From: Streptomyces sp. TN58
GTDB taxonomy: Bacteria; Actinomycetota; Actinomycetes; Streptomycetales; Streptomycetaceae
Assembly (NCBI RefSeq): GCF_001941845.1
Contig: NZ_CP018870.1
Coordinates: 3,504,501-3,568,500, forward strand
Length of the DNA stretch: 64,000 nucleotides
Direction: 5' to 3'
The notes under the pieces were generated by a model that did not search any database, had not been told where the DNA came from, and was given only the letters and a program-made list of their open reading frames with translations. Made by a program: the position numbers and the translations under genes. This document shows positions 26,327-36,971 of this stretch, one piece after another; position 1 is the first letter of the stretch, and every line of letters starts with the position of its first letter.

Positions 26327-26887
26327 TCAGCCGCCGTAGACGTGCGGGGCGAGCGTGCCGACGAACGGCAGGTTGCGGTACTTCTCCGCGTAGTCGAGGC
26401 CGTAGCCCACGACGAACTCGTTGGGGATGTCGAAGCCGACCCACTTCACGTCGATCGCGACCTTCGCGGCCTCCGGCTTGCGCAGCAGTGTGACGACCTC
26501 CAGGGAGGCCGGCTGGCGGGAGCCGAGGTTCGACAGCAGCCAGGACAGCGTCAGACCGGAGTCGATGATGTCCTCGACGATCAGGACGTGCTTGTCCTTG
26601 ATGTCGGTGTCCAGGTCCTTGAGGATCCGCACCACGCCGGAGGACTGGGTCCCGGCGCCGTACGAGGACACCGCCATCCAGTCCATGGTGAGCGGGGTGG
26701 ACAAGGCGCGCGCCAGGTCCGCCATCACCATGACCGCGCCCTTGAGGACGCCGACGATGAGCAGGTCCTTGCCCGCGTACTCCGCGTCGATCTTCGCGGC
26801 CAGCTCGGCCAGCTTCGCGTCGATCTCTTCCTTGGTGATGAGCACCGACTGGAGGTCGTTGCCCATGTCCTTCTCGTCCACCCGCAT
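26327..26887 (-). CDS. hprT: Hypoxanthine phosphoribosyltransferase
   Basis: 186 residues. Salvages hypoxanthine/guanine to IMP/GMP using PRPP. The PRPP loop [18 protein letters not shown] and the C-terminal [28 protein letters not shown] are diagnostic. I chose ATG at 26887 ([11 protein letters not shown]), which matches the protein I recall from other streptomycetes. A second ATG at 26866 (MGNDLQ) has the better ribosome binding site (GAGAAGG) and may be the true start. Lies between tilS and ftsH, a conserved bacterial trio. Confidence 0.95.
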   Translation of the reverse strand: MRVDEKDMGNDLQSVLITKEEIDAKLAELAAKIDAEYAGKDLLIVGVLKGAVMVMADLARALSTPLTMDWMAVSSYGAGTQSSGVVRILKDLDTDIKDKHVLIVEDIIDSGLTLSWLLSNLGSRQPASLEVVTLLRKPEAAKVAIDVKWVGFDIPNEFVVGYGLDYAEKYRNLPFVGTLAPHVYGG

Positions 26888-26952
26888 CACTTTCGTTGTC
26901 GGCCGGGGCTCCGGGGTGTCCCCCGGAGGACTCAGCCGTGTCTCAGCACCAA

Positions 26953-28023
26953 TCAGCCCTGCCGGATGACAAGTCTGCCACCCTGCCGCTGGGCCTCCAC
27001 CCGGCCGGGCAGGTTGATGGCGCCCTGGCCGCGCCATCCGGTGATGAGGCGGTCGACTTCCTCGATGTGGCGGGCGAAGAGCGAGCCCGCGGGGGAGCCG
27101 GCGGCGACGACGGCCCTGCGCAGCACACGGCGGCGGACGGCCGGGGGCAGGGCGTACAGCTTGGCGCACTCCAGGCGGCCGTCCTCGTCGCGTACGCCGC
27201 CCTCCGCCTCGGCGGCCCAGGCGTCCAGGGCGTCGGCGTCGTCGCGGGAGAGCTGGGCGGTGCGGGCGAGGGCCTCGACGACACCCTTCCCGAGCGCCTT
27301 CTCCAGAGCGGGCAGTCCCTCGTGGCGCAGGCGGGAGCGGGTGTAGGCCGGGTCCATGTTGTGCGGGTCGTCCCAGACGGCCAGGGACTGGACCATGCAC
27401 GCCTTGCGGGCGGTCTGCCGGTCGACCTGGAGGAAGGGGCGGCGGTAGCGGTGGCTGCGGCCGGGGCGGCCGGGGCCGCCGGACACCTCGGGCATGCCGG
27501 ACAGCGAGCGGATGCCGGATCCGCGGGCGAGGCCCAGCAGGACGGTTTCCGCTTGATCGTCCCGGGTGTGGCCGAGCAGCACGGCGGCGGCGCCGAGGCG
27601 GTCGGCGGCCTCGTCCAGGGCTCCGTAACGGGCGTCGCGGGCGGCGGCCTCGGGGCCGCCGTCACGGCCGACGCGCACGGCGACGGACTCCACCGGGTCG
27701 AGGCCGAGGGCGGTCATGCGGACGACGACCTCGGCGGCGCGCTGGTCGGAGCCGTCCTGCAGTCCGTGGTCGACGGTGATGCCGCCGGCCCGGATGCCGA
27801 GTTTGGGGGCCTCGAAGGCGAGGGCCGAGGCGAGGGCCATGGAGTCGGCGCCGCCGGAGCAGGCGACGAGCACGAGTGGCGGGGTGCCCGCGCCGGTGCG
27901 AGGGTCGGCGCAGGGGAACGCTCCGGACGGGGTCCGGGGGCGGTCGGTGAGCTCGGTGAGGACGTCGTGGAGTACGCGGCGGACCGCCAGGCGTATCGCC
28001 GCGACCGCAGGATGGGGACCCAT
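26953..28023 (-). CDS. tilS: tRNA(Ile)-lysidine synthetase
   Basis: 356 residues. Modifies C34 of the AUA-reading tRNA(Ile) to lysidine, changing both charging and decoding. The PP-loop ATP-pyrophosphatase motif [12 protein letters not shown] lies at residues ~51-62, with [11 protein letters not shown] and [20 protein letters not shown] following. The C-terminal part is shorter than E. coli TilS, as is typical of actinobacterial forms. Same direction as and 65 bp upstream of hprT. Confidence 0.95.
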   Translation of the reverse strand: MGPHPAVAAIRLAVRRVLHDVLTELTDRPRTPSGAFPCADPRTGAGTPPLVLVACSGGADSMALASALAFEAPKLGIRAGGITVDHGLQDGSDQRAAEVVVRMTALGLDPVESVAVRVGRDGGPEAAARDARYGALDEAADRLGAAAVLLGHTRDDQAETVLLGLARGSGIRSLSGMPEVSGGPGRPGRSHRYRRPFLQVDRQTARKACMVQSLAVWDDPHNMDPAYTRSRLRHEGLPALEKALGKGVVEALARTAQLSRDDADALDAWAAEAEGGVRDEDGRLECAKLYALPPAVRRRVLRRAVVAAGSPAGSLFARHIEEVDRLITGWRGQGAINLPGRVEAQRQGGRLVIRQG

Positions 28024-28342
28024 GTCCGGTGCCCTTCGATGGAGTTCGGATGCCTCGGAGGCGTCGGGTGGTGTGCTGGGGGTGCTTGCCCGGCTGCCCC
28101 CGCGGAACGGAGGATGTCACTCAGAGTGCGTCGATGGTGACAGAGCCGAGCCGTTCCCCGAGCATCGCACGCCCTTATACGGCTCACGGTCCCTCGGACG
28201 GGTGATGCTGCTTCCCCCAGTGAGACATGTTTAGGCCTCTTCGTCACGTGTGGCGCGGGTGAACGCGTGGGAAGCGGCGGCGCGGGAGCGCCGGGCCCGC
28301 CCGGCGTGCGGGCGGGCCGGTGTTCCCGGGAGTTCCCGGAGG
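28024..28342. other. Intergenic region with terminator and tilS promoter
   Basis: 319 bp without a supported gene. The hairpin GGCCCGCCCG (28294-28303)/CGGGCGGGCC (28309-28318) lies 25 bp beyond the metalloprotease stop. The rest, AT-richer around 28100-28240, probably carries the tilS promoter; I see no clear -10/-35 pair and no RNA gene. Confidence 0.5.
28294..28318 (-). terminator. Terminator hairpin after the metalloprotease gene
   Basis: Perfect 10-bp arms GGCCCGCCCG and CGGGCGGGCC with a 5-base GCGTG loop, about 25 bp past the stop at 28343 on the minus strand. Confidence 0.68.
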
Positions 28343-29494
28343 TCACCCCTGCGCGGTGTCCGCGCTCCCCTCGTTCCCCCTGCCGTGGACGCGGGCCACC
28401 CAGTCCGCGGGCCGGTCGATCTCCGCCTTGGTGGGCAGTGTGTTCGGAGAGGTCCAGACGCGGTTGAAGCCCTCCATGCCGACCTGGCCCACGACGGCGC
28501 GCACGAAGCGCTCGCCGTCGCGGTACTGGCGCAGCTTGGCGTCGAGGCCGAGCAGCTTGCGCAGGGCGGCGTCGAGGCGGCCCGCCCCGCTGGCGCGGCG
28601 CTGCTGGAACTTCTCGCGGATCTCGGCGACCGAGGGCACCACCTGGGGGCCGACGCCGTCCATGACGAAGTCGGCGTGTCCCTCCAGCAGGGACATGACG
28701 GCGGTGAGGCGGGCCAGGATCTCGCGCTGCTCGGGGGTCTGCACGAGCTCGACGAGGGAGCGCCCCTCGTCGGCCTGCTCGGCGTCCGGGCGGGCGCCGG
28801 CGAAGGACTGGGCGGCCTCCCGGATGCGTTCCAGGACGGTCATCGGGTCGACCTCGGTGGCGCCGAGGAACGTCTGGATCTCGCCTTCGAGGTGGGCGCG
28901 CAGCCACGGGACGGCCGTGAACTGGGTACGGTGCGTCTCCTCGTGCAGGCAGACCCACAGCCGGAAGTCGTGCGGGGCCACCTCCAGCTCGCGCTCGACG
29001 TGGACGATGTTCGGGGCGACGAGCAGCAGCCGGCCGCCCGAAGCGGAGGCCGGCAGGTCGCGGGAGACTGGCGCGAAGGTCTCGTACTGGCCCAGGACCC
29101 TGGAGGCCAGGAAGCTCAGCAGCATGCCCAGCTCCACGCCGGTGACCTTGCCGCCGACGGTGCCGAGGACCGCTCCGCCGGGCGCGCCGGCGCGGCGCTC
29201 CTGCATCTTGCCGAGGAGGGGCGTGAGCAGGGCCCGGAAGCCCGCGACGTTGGCCCTGACCCAGCCGGGCCGGTCGACGACCAGGACGGGGGTGTCGGGG
29301 ACGGCGGCGCCGTCCGGGATCATCCGGGTGTACTCGCGTACGTGCCGTTCCGAGGTCCTGGCGTGTCCGCGCAGTTCGGCGACGACGGCCCGCGCCTCGT
29401 CCCGGGTGACCTCCGGGCCGGGTCGCACCAGCCGGGTCGCGGTCGCCACCGCGAGGTTCCAGTCGACCATCTCCGCACCACTGATGCTCGTCAT
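28343..29494 (-). CDS. DUF2342-family zinc-dependent metalloprotease
   Basis: 383 residues of the actinobacterial DUF2342 family (sometimes annotated as coenzyme F420 biosynthesis-associated). Metzincin-like zinc motif HEETH in LWVCLHEETHRTQFTAVPWLR around residue 190, with the typical N-terminus SGAEMVDWNLAVATATRLVRPGP. Between dacB and tilS on the same strand, the usual Streptomyces place. Substrate unknown; its neighbourhood with a DD-carboxypeptidase hints at an envelope role but no signal peptide is visible. Confidence 0.85.
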   Translation of the reverse strand: MTSISGAEMVDWNLAVATATRLVRPGPEVTRDEARAVVAELRGHARTSERHVREYTRMIPDGAAVPDTPVLVVDRPGWVRANVAGFRALLTPLLGKMQERRAGAPGGAVLGTVGGKVTGVELGMLLSFLASRVLGQYETFAPVSRDLPASASGGRLLLVAPNIVHVERELEVAPHDFRLWVCLHEETHRTQFTAVPWLRAHLEGEIQTFLGATEVDPMTVLERIREAAQSFAGARPDAEQADEGRSLVELVQTPEQREILARLTAVMSLLEGHADFVMDGVGPQVVPSVAEIREKFQQRRASGAGRLDAALRKLLGLDAKLRQYRDGERFVRAVVGQVGMEGFNRVWTSPNTLPTKAEIDRPADWVARVHGRGNEGSADTAQG

Positions 29495-29532
29495 GCGTCA
29501 ACCGTACGTGGGCGAGGCCTTCGGCGGACCCC

Positions 29533-30975
29533 CTACGGAGCGGCCGCGACGGCGGCGGCCAGCTTGTCGAGGCCCTTCTCGGCGCCCTCGGGGCCGGGGC
29601 TGTGGGCCGTGAGGAAGGCGAAGGCGAGGAGCCTGCCCTGGGAGTCGACGACGGTGCCGGAGAGCGAGTTCACCCCGGTGAGGGTGCCGGTCTTGGCGCG
29701 GACCAGGCCGGCCGCCGGAGACGCACCGGCGTTGCGGGCGCGCAGGGTGCCGGTGAAGCCGGCGACGGGGAGCCCGGTGAGGACCGGCCGCAGCTCGGGG
29801 TGGGAGGGGTCGGCGGCCTTGGCGAGCAGGGCGGTCAGCAGGCCGGCGCTGACCTTGTCGGCGCGGTTGAGACCGCTGCCGTCGGCGAAGCGGGAGCCGG
29901 CCGTGTCGAGGCCGAGGCCGGCGAGCCGGGCGGTGACGGCCTTCTCGGCGCCCTCGAAGCCGGCGGGCTGTCCGGAGGCGAGGGCGGTCTGGCGGGCGAG
30001 GGCTTCGGCGATGTCGTTGTCGCTGTTGGTCAGCATCCGTTCGACGAGCCCGGCCACCGGGGTGGACTGGGTGACGGCGAGCGGCTGGGCGCCGGCGGCG
30101 GCCTTGGCCCGGACCGGTTGCGCGGTGACGGTGATGCCGCGCTCCGACAGCAGGGTGCGGAAGGCGCGGGCGGCGGCCCCGGCGGGGTCGTCGCTGCGGT
30201 CCACCGGTCCGGAGGTGGAGTCGTCGGGGCGGCCCTCGTCGGCCGCGAGGGCGGTCACGGGGGCGATGTTGGGATTGACGCCGATCGGGTGCCGGACGGG
30301 CCCGGTGTAGAGGCTGTCGTCGTATCCGAGGGTCACGGTGTCGGTGCCGGCGGCCTTGAGGGCCTGGGCGGTGTCGGCGGCCAGGGCGACGAGGCTGCCA
30401 CCGGATCCGGCGGGGCTCTTCTTCTTCGCGGTGAGGGAGGGGTCGCCGCCGCCGACGAGGACGATCTGTCCTGGGGCGGTGCCCGGTACGACGGTGGTCC
30501 TGATCCGGTGCTCGGGCCCGAGGGCGGCGAGCACGGCCACGGCCGTGGCGATCTTGACGGTGGAGGCGGGGGTCATCGGCTCGCGCGCCCCGGACTCGAA
30601 GAGCACCTGCCCGGTGGCGGTGTCGACGACGGAGGCGGTACGGGCCGTGCCGAGCGCGGGATCGGCCAGCAGCGGCCGCAGCCGGGCGGCGAGCCCGTCG
30701 GCGGATCCGGCGGGGGCGGCCTGTGCCCGCGGGACGCCGGGGCCTACGGCGCCCAGTACTCCGGGGGCGCTGGGCGCCGCCTGCGGTAGGGGTCCGGCGG
30801 CGGCGGTGCCGTCGTGATCTGCGCCACCCGTACGGCCCCAGGAGGCCGCCCTGTCCCGCTCGGCCTTACGCTGGCCGGAGTCCCATGGGCCGGCGGCGGT
30901 CACCGCTGCCACCGACAGGGCGAGGCCGGCGACGGCCGCACCCGCGGTGAGCTGCCAGGTCTTGACCAATGGCAC
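29533..30975 (-). CDS. dacB: D-alanyl-D-alanine carboxypeptidase/endopeptidase (PBP4, DacB family)
   Basis: About 480 residues. An N-terminal signal sequence ([20 protein letters not shown]) is followed by a Pro/Gly-rich linker and a serine penicillin-recognising domain: SxxK Ser138-Lys141 in [10 protein letters not shown], SxN in [10 protein letters not shown], and KTG in [11 protein letters not shown]. It trims or cleaves peptidoglycan cross-links outside the membrane. Start taken as GTG 30975, which puts the signal peptide at the N-terminus; GTG 31020 is the upstream alternative. Divergent from ppa. Confidence 0.92.
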   Translation of the reverse strand: MPLVKTWQLTAGAAVAGLALSVAAVTAAGPWDSGQRKAERDRAASWGRTGGADHDGTAAAGPLPQAAPSAPGVLGAVGPGVPRAQAAPAGSADGLAARLRPLLADPALGTARTASVVDTATGQVLFESGAREPMTPASTVKIATAVAVLAALGPEHRIRTTVVPGTAPGQIVLVGGGDPSLTAKKKSPAGSGGSLVALAADTAQALKAAGTDTVTLGYDDSLYTGPVRHPIGVNPNIAPVTALAADEGRPDDSTSGPVDRSDDPAGAAARAFRTLLSERGITVTAQPVRAKAAAGAQPLAVTQSTPVAGLVERMLTNSDNDIAEALARQTALASGQPAGFEGAEKAVTARLAGLGLDTAGSRFADGSGLNRADKVSAGLLTALLAKAADPSHPELRPVLTGLPVAGFTGTLRARNAGASPAAGLVRAKTGTLTGVNSLSGTVVDSQGRLLAFAFLTAHSPGPEGAEKGLDKLAAAVAAAP

Positions 30976-31124
30976 CTCGGACCAGCCCCTTTCGCGATCA
31001 CACATATGCGTGAGGGACACTTAACCACTGCGTCTTGCCGCGAGCATGGCACCCCACCCGACAGGGCTGGGCCGGACGCGCACGCAGTTGAATCAATGCC
31101 GTCTCGAAGCATGAAGTTGATCAT

Positions 31125-31140
31125 GGAGGAGCAGGACGTG
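31125..31140 (+). promoter_or_regulatory. Ribosome binding site deciding the ppa start
   Basis: GGAGGA at 31125-31130 lies seven bases before GTG 31138. This argues for the short [12 protein letters not shown] start rather than the in-frame ATGs at 31111 and 31123. Confidence 0.75.
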
Positions 31141-31632
31141 GAGTTCGACGTCACCATCGAGATCCCCAAGGGTTCGCGGAACAAGTACGAGGTGGACCAC
31201 GAGACCGGCCGGATCCGTCTGGACCGTCGCCTCTTCACCTCGACCAGCTACCCGGCCGACTACGGCTTCGTCGAGAACACCCTCGGCGAGGACGGCGACC
31301 CGCTGGACGCGCTGGTCATCCTTGACGAGCCGACCTTCCCGGGCTGCCTCATCAAGTGCCGCGCCATCGGCATGTTCCGCATGACGGACGAGGCGGGCGG
31401 CGACGACAAGCTGCTGTGCGTGCCGGCCTCCGACCCGCGTGTCGAGCACCTGCGCGACATCCACCACGTGTCCGAGTTCGACCGCCTGGAGATCCAGCAC
31501 TTCTTCGAGGTCTACAAGGACCTGGAGCCGGGCAAGTCCGTCGAGGGCGCGAACTGGGTCGGCCGCGCCGAGGCCGAGGCCGAGATCGAGGCCTCGTACA
31601 AGCGCCTGGAGGCGCAGGGCGGCCACCACTGA
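31138..31632 (+). CDS. ppa: Inorganic pyrophosphatase, family I
   Basis: 164 residues, the normal actinobacterial length. Hydrolyses pyrophosphate to phosphate in the cytoplasm, pulling biosynthetic reactions forward. Signature [11 protein letters not shown] with the metal-binding aspartates, [12 protein letters not shown] for substrate binding, and [16 protein letters not shown] near the C-terminus. GTG at 31138 is chosen from the strong upstream RBS. Divergent from dacB across ~160 bp. Confidence 0.97.
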   Translation: MEFDVTIEIPKGSRNKYEVDHETGRIRLDRRLFTSTSYPADYGFVENTLGEDGDPLDALVILDEPTFPGCLIKCRAIGMFRMTDEAGGDDKLLCVPASDPRVEHLRDIHHVSEFDRLEIQHFFEVYKDLEPGKSVEGANWVGRAEAEAEIEASYKRLEAQGGHH

Positions 31633-31697
31633 GCTCCGGCTCGGCGGCGGTGACGGGCCGGGGGTCTCCCCCGGGCCCCGTACGGCTGTGACATGGC

Positions 31698-31725
31698 GGG
31701 CGGCATCCCCTGGGGGGTGCCGCCC
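31698..31725 (+). terminator. Terminator hairpin after ppa
   Basis: GGGCGGCATCCCC (31698-31710) pairs with GGGGTGCCGCCC (31714-31725) with one bulged base; 66 bp beyond the ppa stop. Confidence 0.68.
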
Positions 31726-31824
31726 GTCGCCGTGTTCGGCGGAGAAACGGGCGGCACCAGGTTTCGACGGGGAGGAAACGGTTCCGCATACTGATACTCC
31801 GGGTGATCACGAACGGGAGGACGC

Positions 31825-33471
31825 GTGGCGGAGGCCGACGGGGCCGAGGACAGGAAGCCCCAGTCCGACGAAGCGCACAGCGCCTTCACGCCGCCTCCCG
31901 GCACCGGGCCGGAGGTGTCCGCCGACGATCAGCCCACCTCGGAGTTCGTTCGCCCGCCGAACACCGAACCGGCCCCGCCCGAGCCCGAGGGGTCCGCCTT
32001 CGCCGCGCCCGCCACCTACAGCGCCGCGCAGTCCCCGCCCGCGTACACCCCGGGCCAGGGGTTCCCCGTCGCCCAGATGAAGGAGTCCCCCTGGCAGGAC
32101 CGCATGCGCACGATGCTGCGCATGCCGGTCGACGTGCGCCCCGTACCGGACCTCGTGCAGCGGCCGAGCGAGACCGGGCCCGCCGTGGGCCGCGTACTCG
32201 ACCTGACGCTGCGCATCGGGGAGCTGCTGCTGTCGGGCGGCGAGGGCTCCGAGGACGTGGAGGCCGCGATGTTCGCCGTGGCCCGCTCCTACGGGCTGGA
32301 CCGCTGCGAGCCGACCGTCACCTTCACCATGCTGTCGATCACGCACCAGCCGTCGCTGGTCGACCACCCGGTCTCGGCGAGCCGGACCGTGCGCCGCCGG
32401 GGCACCGACTACACCCGGCTGGCGGCCGTGTTCCGGCTGGTGGCCGACATCAGCTCGGCGGAGACCGACGTCTCGCTGGAGGATGCCTACCGGCGCCTCG
32501 CCGAGATCCGGCGCAACCGGCACCCGTACCCCACGTGGGTGCTCACGGCGGCCGCGGGGCTGCTCGCCGGGGCCGCCTCGATCCTGGTCGGCGGCGGGGT
32601 GCTGGTCTTCTTCGCGGCGGCGCTCGGCGCGGTCCTCGGCGACCGGCTCGCGTGGCTGTGCGCCGGGCGAGGACTGCCGGAGTTCTACCAGTTCGTGGTC
32701 GCGGCGATGCCGCCGGCCGCCTTCGGCGTGGCGCTCAAGCTCGCCGAGATCGAGAACATCAAGGCCTCCGCCGTGATCACCGGCGGGCTGTTCGCGCTGC
32801 TGCCGGGACGGGCCCTGGTCGCGGCCGTGCAGGACGGCCTGACCGGCTTCTACATCACCGCCGCCGCCCGGCTCCTGGAGGTGATGTACCTCTTCATCGG
32901 CATCATCATGGGCGTGCTGGTCGTGCTCTACCTCGGGCTGCAGCTGGGCGCCTCGCCCAAGCCCGAGGAGGTCCTGCAGATCACCCAGCGGCCGCTGATC
33001 CAGATCGCGGCGTCGATGGTGCTCGTCTTCACCTTCGCGATCCTGCTCCAGCAGGAGCGCTCCACGGTGTGGATCGTGACCCTCAACGGCGGGGTGGCGT
33101 GGGTGACCTTCGGGGCCCTGCACTACGCGGGCGGGATCCCGCCCGTGCCGTCCACGTGCGTCGCGGCCGGTCTGGTGGGCCTCTTCGGGCAGCTCTTCTC
33201 CCGCTACCGCTTCGCGTCCGCCCTGCCGTACGTCACGGCCGCCATCGGGCCGCTGCTGCCCGGCTCGGCGACGTACTACGGGCTGCTGCTGATCGCCGAG
33301 GACCGGCTGAACGAGGGGCTGGGCTCCCTGGTGAACGCCGCGGCCATCGCCCTGGCCATCGCGATCGGGGTGAACCTGGGGTCGGAGGCCTCCCGGCTGT
33401 TCATGCGCATCCCCGGCGCGGCGAGCGCCGTCAAGGGCCGCGCGGCGGCGAAGCGGACCCGCGGCTACTGA
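31825..33471 (+). CDS. ThrE-family threonine/serine exporter-like membrane protein
   Basis: 548 residues. An acidic Pro/Ala-rich cytoplasmic N-terminal region (~90 residues) is followed by the DUF1212/ThrE cytoplasmic domain (LTLRIGELLLSGGEGSEDVE; CEPTVTFTMLSITHQPS). Then come about ten membrane segments in two blocks separated by QITQRPLIQIAAS. Characterised ThrE exports threonine and serine by proton antiport; the substrate here is inferred from family only. GTG at 31825. Followed by a strong bidirectional hairpin and the convergent dedA gene. Confidence 0.85.
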   Translation: MAEADGAEDRKPQSDEAHSAFTPPPGTGPEVSADDQPTSEFVRPPNTEPAPPEPEGSAFAAPATYSAAQSPPAYTPGQGFPVAQMKESPWQDRMRTMLRMPVDVRPVPDLVQRPSETGPAVGRVLDLTLRIGELLLSGGEGSEDVEAAMFAVARSYGLDRCEPTVTFTMLSITHQPSLVDHPVSASRTVRRRGTDYTRLAAVFRLVADISSAETDVSLEDAYRRLAEIRRNRHPYPTWVLTAAAGLLAGAASILVGGGVLVFFAAALGAVLGDRLAWLCAGRGLPEFYQFVVAAMPPAAFGVALKLAEIENIKASAVITGGLFALLPGRALVAAVQDGLTGFYITAAARLLEVMYLFIGIIMGVLVVLYLGLQLGASPKPEEVLQITQRPLIQIAASMVLVFTFAILLQQERSTVWIVTLNGGVAWVTFGALHYAGGIPPVPSTCVAAGLVGLFGQLFSRYRFASALPYVTAAIGPLLPGSATYYGLLLIAEDRLNEGLGSLVNAAAIALAIAIGVNLGSEASRLFMRIPGAASAVKGRAAAKRTRGY

Positions 33472-33522
33472 TGGCCGCCGGCGGCCCCCACAACGGCCCC
33501 GGCACCGGCCCGCACACACTGC

Positions 33523-33562
33523 GGGCCGCACCCCCTGCCCCGGCGGGGCGGGCGTGCGGCCC
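33523..33562. terminator. Bidirectional terminator between convergent genes
   Basis: GGGCCGCAC (33523-33531) and GTGCGGCCC (33554-33562) with inner CCCC/GGGG pairing make a near-continuous stem of ~18 bp. It lies between the ends of the ThrE-like (+) and DedA (-) genes. Confidence 0.75.
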
Positions 33563-33589
33563 GTACGACGTGTCGTCCTGCGCGTGGTG

Positions 33590-34300
33590 TCAGCGCTTGG
33601 CGTGGCGCCCGCGCTGGCCCGGGGACTGCGGACCGGAGCCGTCGGCGACCGCGGCCGCCTCCGGGGCCTGGCCGGCGGCGGCCTTGTTCTCCTTGCGGGC
33701 CTTCAGCACCTCGAAGACCACCGGGATGACGGAGACGAGGACGATGCCGACGAGGATCGGCTCGACGTTCGTCTTGATGAACTCGATCTGGCCGAGCCAG
33801 TAGCCCGCGACGGTGACGCCCGCGCCCCACGCGATGCCGCCGATGACGTTGTAGGTCAGGAAGGTGCGGTACTTCATCGAGCCGGCGCCCGCGACCATCG
33901 GGGCGAAGGTGCGGATGATCGGCACGAAGCGGGCGAGCACGATGGCCTTGGGGCCGTGCTTGTCCATGAACTCGTGCGCCTTGTCCAGGTTCTCCCGCTT
34001 GAAGAGCTTGGAGTTGGGCCGGTTGAAGAGCTTCGGCCCGAAGAACTTGCCGATCATGTAGCCGACCTGGTCGCCGATGATGGCCGCGGCGACGATCAGG
34101 GTGCAGACCAGCCACAGCGGCTGCTTGATGTACTGCCCGTCCGCGACCAGCAGGCCCGCGGTGAAGAGCAGGGAGTCGCCGGGCAGGAAGGCGAAGAGGC
34201 CCGACTCGGCGAAGACGATGACCAGGATGCCGATCAGGCCGAAGTGCGAGATCAGGTAGTCCGGGGACAGCCACTCAGGGCCGAGCGCAAGCGTATACAC
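33590..34300 (-). CDS. DedA-family membrane protein
   Basis: 236 residues with about five hydrophobic segments. Family motifs are FAESGLFAFLPGDSLLF, IIGDQVGYMIGKFFGP and the glycine-rich ARFVPIIRTFAPMVAGAG. DedA proteins translocate undecaprenyl phosphate or phospholipids and affect envelope integrity. GTG at 34300 is selected; AGGAG lies 13 bases upstream. The C-terminal ~40 residues are a polar Lys/Ala/Gln/Gly tail. Last gene before the ThrE-like gene on the other strand. Confidence 0.9.
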   Translation of the reverse strand: MYTLALGPEWLSPDYLISHFGLIGILVIVFAESGLFAFLPGDSLLFTAGLLVADGQYIKQPLWLVCTLIVAAAIIGDQVGYMIGKFFGPKLFNRPNSKLFKRENLDKAHEFMDKHGPKAIVLARFVPIIRTFAPMVAGAGSMKYRTFLTYNVIGGIAWGAGVTVAGYWLGQIEFIKTNVEPILVGIVLVSVIPVVFEVLKARKENKAAAGQAPEAAAVADGSGPQSPGQRGRHAKR

Positions 34301-34366
34301 GGGTTCCGGACTCTCCTGGATCGGGGGGAAGGCAGGGATGGGGGCGGTTTCAATTATCAACGCACA

Positions 34367-34402
34367 CGACCCCCGCCCGGTTCCAGGTACCGGCGGGGGT
34401 CG
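34367..34402 (-). terminator. Terminator hairpin after tipA
   Basis: CGACCCCCGCC (34367-34377) and GGCGGGGGTCG (34392-34402) with an inner CGG/CCG pair, 18 bp past the tipA stop on the minus strand, before the dedA start. Confidence 0.75.
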
Positions 34403-34419
34403 CGCGCGTGATGTTCCGC

Positions 34420-34851
34420 TTACACTCCGCGCACGCCGTTCGCCAGGATCGCGTCCCTCAGGTGTGCGGCCATGCCCGGCTTCACCGCGTCGTAGAACGC
34501 CGTGAAGCGCTCGTCCGCCACGTACATCTCGCCGAGGCAGGTGTGCATCTCGTACGGGCAGTCGTAGAACCACTTGTGGATGTGCAGGCGGTGCTCCTCG
34601 GCCAGGTCCATCGCGGCCTCGCCCTCGGCGGGTTCACCGGCCTCCATGGCAGCGGCGTACCGGCGGCCCCAGTCGGCGGACTCGTCCTGCATCCGCTGCC
34701 AGTCGTCCTTCGTGTACGAGGCCGCGCGGCGCTGGGACTCGGCGTACGCCTCGGTGTCGCCCCACCGCTCCTGGACCTCCTCCGCGTACTGCTCGGGGTC
34801 CTGCTCCCCGAAGACCTCGAACTTCTCCTCGGGCGTGAGGTTGATGCCCAT
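34420..34851 (-). other. TipAS, internal-start product of tipA
   Basis: In-frame ATG at 34851 is codon 110 of tipA (MGINLTPEEKFEVF). It is preceded at eight bases by a perfect GGAGG (34864-34860), much stronger than a chance match. It would give a 143-residue product consisting of the drug-binding domain alone. In S. lividans the same internal start yields TipAS, made in large excess and able to sequester thiopeptides. Seen here: codon, RBS and position. Expression is inferred from the family. Confidence 0.8.
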
Positions 34852-35178
34852 CTTCTTCGCCTCCATGGCGTGCTCAACGGCCTTGGCCATCTGCTGGAGC
34901 CGGGCGATCCGGTCGGTCAGCAGGGCATGCTGCCGGCGCAGATGCTCCTGTGGATCCGACTTCGGGTCGTCCAGCAGGACCGCGACCTCGTCGAGGGGGA
35001 AGCCGAGCTCCCGGTAGAACAGGATCCGCTGCAGCCGGTCCAGGTCGGCGTCGTCGTACCGCCGGTGTCCCGCGTGGCTGCGGCCGCCCGGGGAGAGCAG
35101 CCCGATCTCGTCGTAGTGGTGCAGGGTGCGCACCGTGACCCCGGCGAAACCCGCCACCTGGCCCACTGAGTAGCCCAT
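34420..35178 (-). CDS. tipA: TipAL, thiopeptide-responsive MerR-family autoactivator
   Basis: 252 residues, one less than S. lividans TipAL as I recall it. N-terminal MerR winged-helix domain (GYSVGQVAGFAGVTVRTLHH and HAGHRRYDDADLDRL), a coiled-coil dimerisation helix, and a C-terminal TipAS drug-recognition domain. Cys207 and Cys214 (YDC and HTCLGEM) occupy the same numbered positions as in S. lividans; Cys214 is the residue that bonds covalently to thiostrepton. Drug binding makes the dimer a strong activator of its own promoter. The promoter at 35210-35240 has the 19-bp MerR-type spacer. An internal start with its own RBS gives TipAS. Confidence 0.96.
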   Translation of the reverse strand: MGYSVGQVAGFAGVTVRTLHHYDEIGLLSPGGRSHAGHRRYDDADLDRLQRILFYRELGFPLDEVAVLLDDPKSDPQEHLRRQHALLTDRIARLQQMAKAVEHAMEAKKMGINLTPEEKFEVFGEQDPEQYAEEVQERWGDTEAYAESQRRAASYTKDDWQRMQDESADWGRRYAAAMEAGEPAEGEAAMDLAEEHRLHIHKWFYDCPYEMHTCLGEMYVADERFTAFYDAVKPGMAAHLRDAILANGVRGV

Positions 35179-35209
35179 CTCTTCCCTCCTCTGCTCGGGT
35201 ACGCCCCCC

Positions 35210-35240
35210 ACTGTGGTTCCTCACGCCGCGTGAGGTGCAA
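35210..35240 (-). promoter_or_regulatory. ptipA-type promoter with TipA operator
   Basis: On the minus strand: -35 TTGCAC (35240-35235), a 19-bp spacer and -10 CACAGT (35215-35210). The spacer carries the perfect inverted repeat CCTCACG-CCG-CGTGAGG (35219-35235). Over-long spacers bridged by a dyad are the hallmark of MerR-activated promoters, and the -35 with the dyad matches the ptipA pattern I recall. The ATG is at 35178, with GGAGGG upstream as RBS. Confidence 0.85.
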
Positions 35241-35253
35241 GTCCTTCCCCGAG

Positions 35254-36032
35254 CTACCTGCTCAGCCCCCGGTAACGGCCCACGGCCAGCGGGAAGAAGA
35301 CCGCGAGCAGCAGCAGCGGCCAGGCGACCGCCAGCAGGGCCGCGTGGTCGGCGGCCCATGAGGGCGGGGCCGCGACCGGGTTGCCGAACAGGTCGCGGAC
35401 GGCGGTGGCCGTCGCCGAGAGCGGGTTCCATTCCACCACCGCGCCCAGCCAGCCCGGCATCGACTCCGGCGTGGCGAACGCGTTGGACAGGAAGCCCACC
35501 GGCCAGACCAGGATCTGCACCGCCTGCACCAGCTCGGGCCGGCCCGCGACCATGCCGAGCCAGATCCCGATCCACAGCATCGCCAGGCGCAGCAGCAGGA
35601 GCAGTCCGAAGGCGAGCAGGGCGGCCGCCGCGCCGCCGTGCCATCGCCAGCCGAGCAGCAGCCCGACCGCGGCCAGGACCAGCAGGCCCACCGCCGACTG
35701 GAGCATGTCGGCGGCGCTGCGGCCCACCAGGACCGCGGAGGAGGACATGGGCATGGCGCGGAAGCGGTCGATCACCCCCTTGTTCAGGTCCTGGGTGACG
35801 GCCGTGAGGGTGGCCTCCAGGCCGAAGGCCATGGTCAGGGCGAGCATCCCGGGGACCAGGAACTCGACGTACTCGCCGTCGATCCCGCGCCCGCCGCCCA
35901 CCAGGAAGCCGAACATCAGCAGCATCATCACGGGGAAGACCAGCCCGACGAGCATCTGCACCGGCTGCCGCGCCCAGTGCGCCAGCTCGCGCCGGGTCAT
36001 CGTCCAGGAGTCCGAGACCACCCAGGCCGCGC

Positions 36033-36036
<4 letters not shown>
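35254..36036 (-). CDS. ABC-2 type exporter permease
   Basis: 260 residues, about six membrane segments, DrrB/ABC-2 class ([53 protein letters not shown]). The start ATG at 36036 overlaps the ATPase stop (ATGA). With the ATPase it forms an exporter resembling daunorubicin-type drug efflux pumps. Substrate unknown. Ends 14 bp before the tipA promoter. Confidence 0.9.
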
Positions 36037-36965
<929 letters not shown>

Positions 36966-36971
36966 TCCTCA

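Noticed and set aside
31111..31137. Earlier ATG starts for ppa (31111, 31123)
   Set aside because: The GGAGGA at 31125-31130 serves GTG 31138, and the resulting N-terminus fits the family.
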